Positions 1 to 6,303 of a DNA stretch of 6,303 bases are shown here, piece by piece. The position numbers and the translations under genes are program-made. The stretch comes from Planctomycetota bacterium. Lineage in GTDB: Bacteria; Planctomycetota; UBA1135. The notes below the pieces were generated by a model that worked only from the letters and a program-made list of their open reading frames with translations, was not told the origin of the DNA and ran no database searches. The stretch lies in NCBI GenBank assembly GCA_014382465.1, contig JACNJP010000128.1, positions 1-6,303 on the forward strand, given 5' to 3'. Numbering within the stretch: position 1 is the first letter of the stretch; every line of letters starts with the position of its first letter.

Positions 1-1
1 G

Positions 2-121
2 CGGCCGGAGGCCTCCGCCGCCCAGGCGGGGGCGGCCGGCGAAGCCTGCGACCCCGCCTCGATCACCGAGCCGAAGGTCGTCTGGCAGCTGAAGGGCACC
101 GGCGCCCGCATCGGCGCCTGA
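2..121 (+). CDS. C-terminal fragment of an unidentified protein (5' end outside window)
   Basis: An open frame enters from the left edge and ends at a TGA at 119-121. It encodes about 39 residues. The first part is Ala/Gly-rich, followed by a more ordered tail that includes ACDPASITEPKVVWQLKGTG. The reading frame is uninterrupted and GC-rich like the next gene, whose GTG start lies only 4 nt after this stop, so the two are probably co-transcribed and translationally coupled. The fragment is too short to assign a family. Genes next to PepSY-associated membrane proteins often encode small exported or redox-related proteins, but nothing in this tail shows that. Confidence 0.55.
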   Translation, partial: RPEASAAQAGAAGEACDPASITEPKVVWQLKGTGARIGA

Positions 122-125
122 TCGC

Positions 126-671
126 GTGGCGAAGAAGAGCTGGCGGCGGTGGCTCCGCGTGATCCACCGCGACGTGGGGTACCTGTGCGTGGGCCTGACC
201 CTGGTCTACGTGGTGTCCGGCATCGCCGTGAACCACAACCAGGACTGGAACGCGAACTTCGTCGTCGAGCGCACCGCGTTCGAGATCGGCGACGCCCGCG
301 ATCTGTCCGCCGCCGCCATGCTCCGCGCCACCGGCAACCCGGAGGACTACAAGTCCACCTTCAAGGCGAACCCCGACACCCTGCAGATCTTCGCTCCGGA
401 CGCCAACTACACCGTCACCCTGTCCACCGGGCGGGTCGTGAAGGAGGTCTCGGCGCGCCGAGCGGTCTTCTACGAGTCGAACTTCCTCCACCTCAACACG
501 CCCAAGAAGTGGTGGACCTGGGTGGCCGACGCCTTCGCCGGCGCGCTGGCCTTCCTGGCGATCTCGGGCGCGGTCTTCCTCAAGGGCAGGACCGGCTTCG
601 CCGGCCGCGGCAAGTGGTTCATGCTGGCCGGGGTGGCGCTGCCGCTGTTCTTCCTCTGGCTGTATCTTTGA
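126..671 (+). CDS. PepSY-associated TM helix protein
   Basis: A 181-residue inner-membrane protein with three predicted helices at about residues 17-35, 134-152 and 163-181. Between the first two is a roughly 95-residue segment, probably periplasmic, whose strand-rich part (about 84-110) looks like a small PepSY-like domain. Family hallmarks are the basic N-terminus leading into RWLRVIHRDVGYL, the SG pair in helix 1 (residues 31-32), the LHLNTPKKWW segment before helix 2, the SGAVFLKGRTG segment after it, and a GKW motif opening helix 3. This matches the short PepSY_TM-like family, and the length is typical. PepSY/TM proteins are often tied to extracytoplasmic electron transfer or iron uptake; the precise role here is unknown. 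The GTG start at 126 is chosen because it sits 4 nt after the upstream stop and gives the full basic N-terminus; no strong Shine-Dalgarno is visible. Confidence 0.85.
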   Translation: MAKKSWRRWLRVIHRDVGYLCVGLTLVYVVSGIAVNHNQDWNANFVVERTAFEIGDARDLSAAAMLRATGNPEDYKSTFKANPDTLQIFAPDANYTVTLSTGRVVKEVSARRAVFYESNFLHLNTPKKWWTWVADAFAGALAFLAISGAVFLKGRTGFAGRGKWFMLAGVALPLFFLWLYL

Positions 672-719
672 CGGCGCGGGGCGGCCGGGGGCGCCCTCCC
701 GTCTCCGGGGCATTCCTCC

Positions 720-863
720 ATGCGATAACTGCTTTTCCTTCCTCTTTTTCTGCTCGCCGCTGCCGCTCCCCTCCACCCGCAAGACGGGGGCGTCATCCTG
801 CCCGGGCCGGGGCGCGCTCCGCCGGGGCCGCCGCCGGGGCCCGAGACCCCCGCCGCGCTCCTC
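720..863 (+). other. Apparent signal-peptide coding segment interrupted by in-frame TAA
   Basis: This stretch is in the same frame as the coding region from 864. It reads ATG CGA TAA CTG CTT TTC and onwards, that is M-R-stop followed by LLFLPLFLLAAAAP, a textbook hydrophobic core with a small-residue cleavage region. A Pro/Gly-rich linker then runs into PETPAALLVLFRDGLERC. From CTG 729 the frame is open through to the stop at 1790. The ATG at 720 is 49 nt after the preceding gene's stop. Either the TAA (726-728) is a real nonsense mutation or a sequence error, or translation begins at the rare start CTG 729, giving 353 residues. The segment is recorded separately because no ATG, GTG or TTG start lies in frame between the TAA and 864. 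Confidence 0.55.
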
Positions 864-1790
864 GTGCTCTTCCGCGACGGACTGGAGCGGTGCCGCGAGA
901 CCCATCCCGACGCCTACCTGGTCCGCGAGAGCAGCTCGATCCGCCAGGTGGCCGAAGGCGAGGAGGCGGTGCAGTGGGGCATCCGCCGCGTGATGGAGGA
1001 GCTGCACGGCGAGGAGGCGGAGGCGAAGATCCGCCAGGCGTCCGTCGGCGAGCGGGCCGCCCCGCGCTTCGACGACGTGAGCTACTGGGTGGGCCGGGTG
1101 GGCGAGGACTGGTGGCAGGTCGTCACGGATCCCAGCCTCGAGATCTGGTCCTGGACCCACTCGTCGCGCGAGGAGGCCGCATGGCTCTCGGCCTACTACC
1201 GGAGCGAGGAGACCACCCTGTCGGCCAGCCGTTGGGACGGCGAACCGGCGCTACGCGGAGTGGACTACGCCCTGAAGCACCGATTCCCCGGATTCCTGAA
1301 TTTCTTCCGGTGGGCCGCCCGGAACGGCGGCCGCCTGAGCTACGACGCCGAGCTCCAGCAGCTCCGCCTGGTTTGGGATCCGGCTCCGGAAGCATGGGAC
1401 CGGACGCCGTCGTACCTCAGCCTGCTCGGTCGTTTCGAGATGCTCGGCGGCCGCGTCGACGTCACCCTGAAGCGGGAGGTCCAGGAAGGCCAGGAGCCGG
1501 TCTTCCACTACTCCGCCGACTACCGGGACGCCTTCGGCGAGCCGCTCGCGCGCGAGCGCTTCCTCGGCATCGGCGGCGGGCTGCCGTACTCTTTCCACTC
1601 GCGCGAGATGTTCGTCCCCGGCAGCCGGGAACCCTACTTCGTCGAGCGCCAGACCCTGGTCCGTCTGCCCGCCTTCCCCTTCTCGCCCGAGGAGCTCCGC
1701 CGGCAGGCGCTTGGCGTTGAGGTGGACGACCACCGCGACCCGGATCGCCCCGTGCGTTACGAATTCACCGGGAAGCTGCCGACCCGGTAG
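864..1790 (+). CDS. Uncharacterised, probably exported protein
   Basis: I do not recognise the family. From the first standard start codon (GTG 864) the protein has 308 residues, soluble and rich in Trp, Tyr and charged residues. It opens with a helical region (FRDGLERCRETHPDAYLVRE, then VMEELHGEEAEAKI), followed by a probable beta-rich body with alternating hydrophobic strands. No transmembrane helix or obvious catalytic motif is visible in this part. GTG 864 cuts into what looks like one continuous helix starting upstream (PAALLVLFRDGL), so the true N-terminus is probably the signal-peptide segment at 720-863. If so, the product is periplasmic or outer-membrane-associated. It follows the PepSY-associated gene on the same strand and may share its transcript. 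Base composition is high-GC like the left block. An inverted repeat lies 15 nt after its TAG stop. Confidence 0.7.
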   Translation: MLFRDGLERCRETHPDAYLVRESSSIRQVAEGEEAVQWGIRRVMEELHGEEAEAKIRQASVGERAAPRFDDVSYWVGRVGEDWWQVVTDPSLEIWSWTHSSREEAAWLSAYYRSEETTLSASRWDGEPALRGVDYALKHRFPGFLNFFRWAARNGGRLSYDAELQQLRLVWDPAPEAWDRTPSYLSLLGRFEMLGGRVDVTLKREVQEGQEPVFHYSADYRDAFGEPLARERFLGIGGGLPYSFHSREMFVPGSREPYFVERQTLVRLPAFPFSPEELRRQALGVEVDDHRDPDRPVRYEFTGKLPTR

Positions 1791-1805
1791 GCATTCCGCC
1801 GCCTG

Positions 1806-1839
1806 ACCGGACGGACCCTGCTGGACGATTCCGTCCGGT
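1806..1839 (+). terminator. Inverted repeat after the left block, possible terminator
   Basis: ACCGGACGGA (1806-1815) and TCCGTCCGGT (1830-1839) are perfect 10-base inverted arms around a 14-base loop. The hairpin starts 15 nt after the stop of the preceding + strand gene and lies upstream of the AbiEii-like toxin gene. Stem strength and position suit a transcription end for the left block. No T-tract follows, so it could be a factor-assisted terminator, a 3' end stabiliser, or bidirectional. Confidence 0.45.
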
Positions 1840-1915
1840 GAGAGGCGGCCCCCTTCCCGAGCCAGGCTCGCCTCCTGCCTCTTGAACCCGGACTTCGGGT
1901 GCGGATGATGAGGTC

Positions 1916-2788
1916 GTGGACCTTGACCTCCGCTGGCTTCGTCGACAATTCATCGCCGCCCTGGCGAGCGACGAAGATCTGTTCGGCTTGTTGATCCTGA
2001 AGGGCGGTAACGCCCTCGACCTCCTCCACGGCTTGGGTGGGAGGGCCTCCCTGGACCTCGATTACTCACTGGAAGGTGACCTGGATCGACCGGATGAGAT
2101 CCGCGAGAAGCTCCTGCAAGCACTCCGTGGGCGACTCGCTGTTCACGGACTGACCCTGTTCGACGGAGCCTTCTCAACCAAGCCGCGAACTGGCGGTGAG
2201 GGGAAGTGGGGGGGCTACGTCGCAGAATTCAAGGTGATCCCCACGCCTCGGCTGGACTTCCTCCTCGGGGACTTCGAGAAGGCTCGCCGTGAGTCGCTGA
2301 CCATTTCCGGTGATCCCCAGGGTCGACGGGTCTTCCGGATCGAGATCAGCAAGCATGAATATTGCGGAGACTTCGAGGAGATCGAAGTGGCTGACGGCGT
2401 GAAGTGCCGGGTTTATTCCCTGGGCATGATCGCCGCAGAGAAACTCCGTTCCCTGTGCCAGCAGATGGAGGAGTATCCGCGAAGGACGACTCGGACAAGG
2501 CGGAGCCGAGATTTCTACGACCTGTACGGACTCCTCACGGAAGGCCAGGTCGATCTCTCGACCTGGGATTTCCAAGATTCGATTCGGGCCACCTTCCAGG
2601 CCAAGGAGGTCCCGCTCCGCCTCCTCTCCCTCCTCCCTGAGACCATCGCCTTCCACGAAGAGGATTGGGACGCAGCCCGGGACGAAATACCCGCTCATCG
2701 ATCCCAGGACTTCCAGTTCTACACCTCCTTCGTCCTGGATGAAGTGACCAAGCTACAGCCCCTTTGGGAAGAAGAGCCGCCAGTCTGA
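1916..2788 (+). CDS. AbiEii/AbiGii-family nucleotidyltransferase toxin (type IV TA)
   Basis: A 290-residue member of the AbiEii branch of the DNA polymerase beta-like nucleotidyltransferases. In this family the toxin transfers nucleotides to an RNA target (tRNA in studied relatives) and arrests growth, in some cases blocking phage. Visible motifs: LKGGNALDLL (28-37) corresponds to the GG-x-AL nucleotide-binding motif; RASLDLDY (43-50) carries the two metal-binding aspartates D47 and D49; EISKHEY (143-149) is a plausible third acidic strand; AAEKLRSL (173-180) and RSRDFYDLY (196-204) are the typical C-terminal helical signatures. All look intact, so the enzyme is probably active. Length is normal for the family. 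GTG 1916 is the only standard start after the in-frame TGA at 1883, with an AGG only 2 nt upstream, so initiation may be weak. Its 3' end overlaps the convergent antitoxin gene by 36 nt. Sampled GC is lower than in the flanks, suggesting acquisition by transfer. Confidence 0.9.
   Translation: MDLDLRWLRRQFIAALASDEDLFGLLILKGGNALDLLHGLGGRASLDLDYSLEGDLDRPDEIREKLLQALRGRLAVHGLTLFDGAFSTKPRTGGEGKWGGYVAEFKVIPTPRLDFLLGDFEKARRESLTISGDPQGRRVFRIEISKHEYCGDFEEIEVADGVKCRVYSLGMIAAEKLRSLCQQMEEYPRRTTRTRRSRDFYDLYGLLTEGQVDLSTWDFQDSIRATFQAKEVPLRLLSLLPETIAFHEEDWDAARDEIPAHRSQDFQFYTSFVLDEVTKLQPLWEEEPPV
2753..2788. other. 36-bp tail-to-tail coding overlap of toxin and antitoxin genes
   Basis: The toxin stop TGA is at 2786-2788 (+ strand) and the antitoxin stop TAG is at 2753-2755 read on the - strand. 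The last 12 codons of each gene are therefore antisense to each other. There is no room for a terminator between the genes, so the two mRNAs must have complementary 3' ends unless they are processed. Confidence 0.85.
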
Positions 2789-3640
2789 ATCGTGTTCCGG
2801 GTCCTTCATACCGTGTGCCAAGTAGAAGTCCCACTGCCGGCCGAGCTGCCTCAGGGGGCGGAGCTTCTCCGACGCCACACCTGCGCGTTCGAGATAGAAA
2901 CCGATCGCTTGGTGATACGGGTAGACGTAGTCGAAATGCCGCAGCATGGAGAGCAGCTTCGGGACCGAGCATCGTGAGGCCGCAGATCGGTAGGCCTTCA
3001 AGACCTCCTGAACGCCGCCGCCGTATGCCGGACGAACCGTAATCTCGATCAGGGTCCGCTCGAGGTTGGACACGGCGTGCCGAGCGCCTCCGGGGGCAAC
3101 CGTCATCTCCTCGACGCCTTGCCGACCTGTGTGCTTGCCACTGAGGATCACGATTCGGTACTGCTGATAGATGAAAACGAATCTCGAGATCCTCTGCTTG
3201 GCCCGGAATGCCTTGTCCAACGCCTCCTGCGTCAAGGATCCAACCGGCTTGGGCTTCTTGCTCTGTTCTGCGTTGACGTAGATCGTTCTGGGCAGGCGGT
3301 CCGTCAGGCCGTGGGCGAAGACGGCGGTCGAGTGGGAGAGGAAGGACCTGGCGCGCAAGGACAGGGCGAGGTCGATCGGACTCGCTTCGTTCGTGACGCA
3401 ACGGCGGAAGGGGGAGTAATTCCCTTCCGATTGGACCTGGACCTCGGTGAGACTGCCTTCTGCAAGGAGGTGGTCCAGGAAGCTGGCAGCGGTGGTGTCC
3501 GGCCCGATCCCCCACTCCTCTCGGAAGCTGCGGTAATAGGCGTGAATCGCGCTCGAGGTGAGGGCGCGGTTCTCCGACAGCCAACTCTGGATGTCCTGGG
3601 AGGCATCCGGATGGTCCTCGAGGAAGTCGGTGAAGGTCAA
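2753..3640 (-). CDS. AbiEi-like antitoxin / winged-helix transcriptional regulator
   Basis: A 295-residue protein resembling AbiEi-family antitoxins of type IV systems, which repress their own promoter through an N-terminal winged helix and counteract AbiEii. The first 90 or so residues fit a helical DNA-binding domain with a probable recognition-helix-and-wing region around 50-75. Residues 100-123 (FLSHSTAVFAHGLTDRLP, then IYVN) match the AbiEi pattern of S-x(2)-TA followed by HGLT and a Pro. Residues 191-220 (SNLERTLIEITVRPAYGGGV) match the conserved ER-L-x(10)-GG region, followed by DYVYPYHQAIGFYLERAG (237-254). TTG 3640 is the start: upstream in frame there is only ATC-rich sequence to a TAG at 3662-3664, with no ATG, GTG or TTG. 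The gene is convergent with the toxin, unlike the standard operon. Two large palindromes precede it and are likely its operators. The family call is by motif recognition only. Confidence 0.7.
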   Translation of the reverse strand: MTFTDFLEDHPDASQDIQSWLSENRALTSSAIHAYYRSFREEWGIGPDTTAASFLDHLLAEGSLTEVQVQSEGNYSPFRRCVTNEASPIDLALSLRARSFLSHSTAVFAHGLTDRLPRTIYVNAEQSKKPKPVGSLTQEALDKAFRAKQRISRFVFIYQQYRIVILSGKHTGRQGVEEMTVAPGGARHAVSNLERTLIEITVRPAYGGGVQEVLKAYRSAASRCSVPKLLSMLRHFDYVYPYHQAIGFYLERAGVASEKLRPLRQLGRQWDFYLAHGMKDPEHDSDWRLFFPKGL

Positions 3641-3655
3641 GGCGGCTTCGATGAA

Positions 3656-3687
3656 CTGGATCTATGGTATATATACCATAGATCCAG
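3656..3687. promoter_or_regulatory. Perfect 32-bp palindrome P1, likely antitoxin operator
   Basis: The arms match perfectly over 16 bases on each side of the centre between 3671 and 3672. With a single mismatch (3655/3688) the symmetry extends to 44 bp, 3650-3693. The core is TATGGTATATATACCATA (3663-3680). The perfect element ends 15 nt from the TTG start of the AbiEi-like gene, and its central TATATA sits where a -10 box would give a leader of about 20 nt. No convincing -35 is visible. AbiEi proteins of studied systems bind two inverted repeats in their own promoter, so autorepression by the downstream gene product is the natural reading. Confidence 0.65.
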
Positions 3688-3724
3688 CTCATCAGTCGAG
3701 GGGAGAATTGAGGGAAGCCTTGAG

Positions 3725-3760
3725 CCACAGGGATAAGGTATATATACCTTATCCCTGTGG
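3725..3760. promoter_or_regulatory. Perfect 36-bp palindrome P2, second likely operator
   Basis: The arms match perfectly over 18 bases on each side of the centre between 3742 and 3743. The core TAAGGTATATATACCTTA (3734-3751) differs from that of P1 only at one symmetric base pair. The outer arms (CCACAGGGA and its complement) are unrelated to those of P1. This suggests that a conserved protein-binding core has been kept while the palindrome as a whole stays symmetric. The centre lies 71 bp from that of P1 and about 102 nt upstream of the antitoxin start. As RNA it would form a long hairpin, so a role at the 3' end of the transcript from the oxidoreductase gene is an alternative. Confidence 0.6.
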
Positions 3761-3782
3761 GTGCAGTCGTTCCGGGGTTCAC

Positions 3783-3805
3783 TTCTCCCAAGCAGCGTGG
3801 GAGAA
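3783..3805. repeat. Short inverted repeat (8-bp stem, 7-base loop)
   Basis: TTCTCCCA (3783-3790) and TGGGAGAA (3798-3805) form a perfect 8-bp stem around AGCAGCG. It lies between P2 and the end of the oxidoreductase gene, about 100 nt past that gene's stop. There is no T-tract on either side, so a terminator role is only possible. It does not share the GGTATATATACC core and is probably a separate element. Confidence 0.35.
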
Positions 3806-3862
3806 AGGAGTTACGCTAGTTGTTTCGAAGCGCGCCAGCAAAGGACCGGGAACCTCGCTTCG

Positions 3863-3888
3863 CGGCTCCACCCCGAACCACGGAGCCG
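3863..3888 (-). terminator. Inverted repeat just downstream of the oxidoreductase gene
   Basis: CGGCTCC (3863-3869) and GGAGCCG (3882-3888) form a 7-bp GC-rich stem with a 12-base loop. It starts 20 nt after the stop of the - strand oxidoreductase gene. The position suits a transcription end for the apbE-oxidoreductase operon, but there is no T-run, so this is tentative. The rest of the 267-nt intergenic space (3641-3907) holds the two palindromes and the 3783-3805 repeat; I see no convincing gene in it. Confidence 0.3.
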
Positions 3889-3907
3889 GAGATCGGTTTC
3901 CGTCGCC

Positions 3908-5233
<1,326 letters not shown>

Positions 5234-5268
5234 GCCGGGATTCTCGGTTGGAAGGACGAGGGCAGATC

Positions 5269-6264
5269 CTATCCCTCCGACGGGAAACCGGAGCTGCGTT
5301 CCTCGCGCAACTCGCCGTCGGCGCCCGCGACGACGACGCGGGCTTCGACGCCGGGCAGGCGCTCCACCCAGGCGATCCCGCGCTCCGGCCCCAAGACGCA
5401 GATCGCCGAGGCCACGGCGTCGGCGGTGATCCCGTCCGGCGCCAGCACGTTGGCGGCGGTGGGACGGGTCAAGCCGAGGCCGGTCTGCGGATCGATGATG
5501 TGCGAATAGCGCGCCCCGTTGATGAGGACGTGCTGGTAGACGTCACCGGAAGTCGCCAGGGCGGCGTTGGAAAGCTCCAAGCGGCCGCTGCCCATCCCTT
5601 GGTAGCCGATCCTCCAGCCGCTCCGGGAGGGCGGCGCGGCCCCCGCCAGCAGATCGCCGCCCCCGTCGATCAGGGCTCGATCGATGCCCCGGGCGCGCAG
5701 CACCGCCAGGACCTGGTCGAGCGCGTCTCCCTTGGCGATGCCGCCGAGGTCGAAGCGCATGTCGGCGGCCATCAATCGCGCGACGCGGCCGTCCGGGAGG
5801 AGCTCCACCTTGAGCCACCCGGCCGCCGAGCGCGCTTCCGCCAGCCGCTCCGCCGACGGCAGCTCCGCCTGGCGAGCCGAGCGCCGCCACAGCCGCGAAT
5901 AGGGGCCGAGGGTCGGGTCGAAGGCGCCGTCGCTCCGCTCGGCCAACTCCAGCGCGCGGCCCAGGACGCGCGCCAGGTCCGGCGACAACTCCACGGTGCA
6001 GGGGATCGCGCCGCCCCGGGTCGCCTCCCCGAGCCGGTTCAGTTCGCTGTCCTCGCGATAGTCGCTGAGGCGCGCGTCCAGCTCGGCCACCCGGTCGAAG
6101 GCGGCGCGCGCGGCCGACCCGGCGACATCGGGCCCGGAGGCGTAGAAAACCAATCGGAACTCGGTTCCCATGTGCGCTTCGCGGAACTCGAAGCGCTCGA
6201 GTCCGGGGTTCGCGCAGGCCGCCAGCGGGCGCGCCGCGGCCAAAAAAAAGGAGAACGGCTTCAT
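5269..6264 (-). CDS. apbE: FAD:protein FMN transferase (ApbE family)
   Basis: This enzyme covalently attaches FMN from FAD to a Ser/Thr of exported flavoproteins in the periplasm. All family motifs are present, numbered from ATG 6264: MGTEF (32-36), SDYREDSELNRL (67-78), GAFDPTLGPYSRLW (113-126), DLGGIAKGDALD (172-183), LIDGGGDLL (198-206), ATSGDVY (237-243), SHIIDPQTG (254-262), and ADAVASAICVLG (281-292) with its metal-binding Asp. The start at 6264 gives 331 residues and places a lipobox (LAAC, Cys at 17) after a short hydrophobic stretch, indicating a lipoprotein. The frame is also open from an ATG at 6303, the window edge, which would add 13 hydrophilic residues and spoil the signal. An Arg in the hydrophobic stretch (AAARPL) is somewhat unusual. 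The enzyme's flavoprotein client is not identifiable here; the PepSY-associated protein at 126-671 is not an evident target. Confidence 0.95.
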   Translation of the reverse strand: MKPFSFFLAAARPLAACANPGLERFEFREAHMGTEFRLVFYASGPDVAGSAARAAFDRVAELDARLSDYREDSELNRLGEATRGGAIPCTVELSPDLARVLGRALELAERSDGAFDPTLGPYSRLWRRSARQAELPSAERLAEARSAAGWLKVELLPDGRVARLMAADMRFDLGGIAKGDALDQVLAVLRARGIDRALIDGGGDLLAGAAPPSRSGWRIGYQGMGSGRLELSNAALATSGDVYQHVLINGARYSHIIDPQTGLGLTRPTAANVLAPDGITADAVASAICVLGPERGIAWVERLPGVEARVVVAGADGELREERSSGFPSEG

Positions 6265-6303
6265 GGTTTGGTGGCGCCCTAGCTTAGTCCCAAGGAGTCC
6301 CAT

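Noticed and set aside
63..1160. Long open frame on the - strand opposite the left block
   Set aside because: It is Arg/Gly/Pro/Ala-rich low-complexity translation typical of the antisense of GC-rich genes, it crosses two better-supported + strand genes, and has no recognisable motif.
149..1720. 523-codon + strand open frame spanning the PepSY gene and the next gene
   Set aside because: It is an out-of-frame shadow with Arg/Pro-rich sequence. The PepSY motifs and the downstream protein lie in other frames.
1886..1900. ACCCG/CGGGT 5-bp hairpin just upstream of the toxin GTG
   Set aside because: The stem is too short to be distinguished from chance in GC-rich sequence; no attenuator-like alternative pairing was found.
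1882..1910. TTGAAC with a downstream ATGATG as a toxin promoter
   Set aside because: The -10 match is poor and the start codon would be nearly leaderless. Promoter consensus is unreliable in this GC-rich lineage.
3656..3760. CRISPR-like repeats or transposon terminal inverted repeats
   Set aside because: Only two units, each self-palindromic with differing outer arms and a 37-bp gap. There is no spacer series, transposase or target-site duplication.
2535..3791. 418-codon - strand open frame over the antitoxin gene
   Set aside because: A different frame from the motif-bearing AbiEi-like protein, with low-complexity Arg/Pro-rich sequence and an N-terminal part read through the palindromes.

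Overview
The window is a GC-rich bacterial fragment. By hand count, sampled 60-base lines of the flanking genes are about 67-80% G+C. A twin-arginine-secreted Gfo/Idh/MocA oxidoreductase, an exported ApbE and a secreted protein of unknown family suggest Planctomycetota or a similar high-GC, often uncultured, Gram-negative lineage (Acidobacteriota and Verrucomicrobiota also carry many such oxidoreductases). This placement is an inference; there is no rRNA or other phylogenetic marker here.

Layout. Left block, + strand (1-1790): the 3' end of an unidentified gene, then 4 nt later a three-helix PepSY-associated membrane protein, then an uncharacterised protein. The last one appears to begin with a signal peptide at 720, but that stretch is interrupted by an in-frame TAA at codon 3. 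A 10-bp-stem hairpin follows at 1806-1839. Right block, - strand (6303-3908): a complete apbE-type FAD:protein FMN transferase, probably a lipoprotein, followed 35 nt later by a Tat-exported Gfo/Idh/MocA oxidoreductase, probably one operon. The two blocks are transcribed towards each other.

Between them, at about 1916-3760, lies a module of lower GC (sampled lines 45-63%). It is an AbiE-type (type IV) toxin-antitoxin pair. The AbiEii-like nucleotidyltransferase toxin is on the + strand and the AbiEi-like winged-helix antitoxin on the - strand. They are arranged tail to tail with a 36-bp overlap of coding sequence, not in the usual antitoxin-then-toxin operon. Just upstream of the antitoxin start are two perfect palindromes of 32 and 36 bp that share an 18-bp core, TAwGGTATATATACCwTA, and are centred 71 bp apart. 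They are strong candidates for the antitoxin's autoregulatory operators.

How the genes may work together: the antitoxin would bind the twin palindromes and limit its own expression, while the toxin is transcribed separately from the other side. The genes then meet at complementary mRNA 3' ends, so any coupling would have to act at the protein level or through antisense RNA or colliding transcription. The flanking membrane and exported redox genes look like resident chromosomal genes with no evident link to the module.
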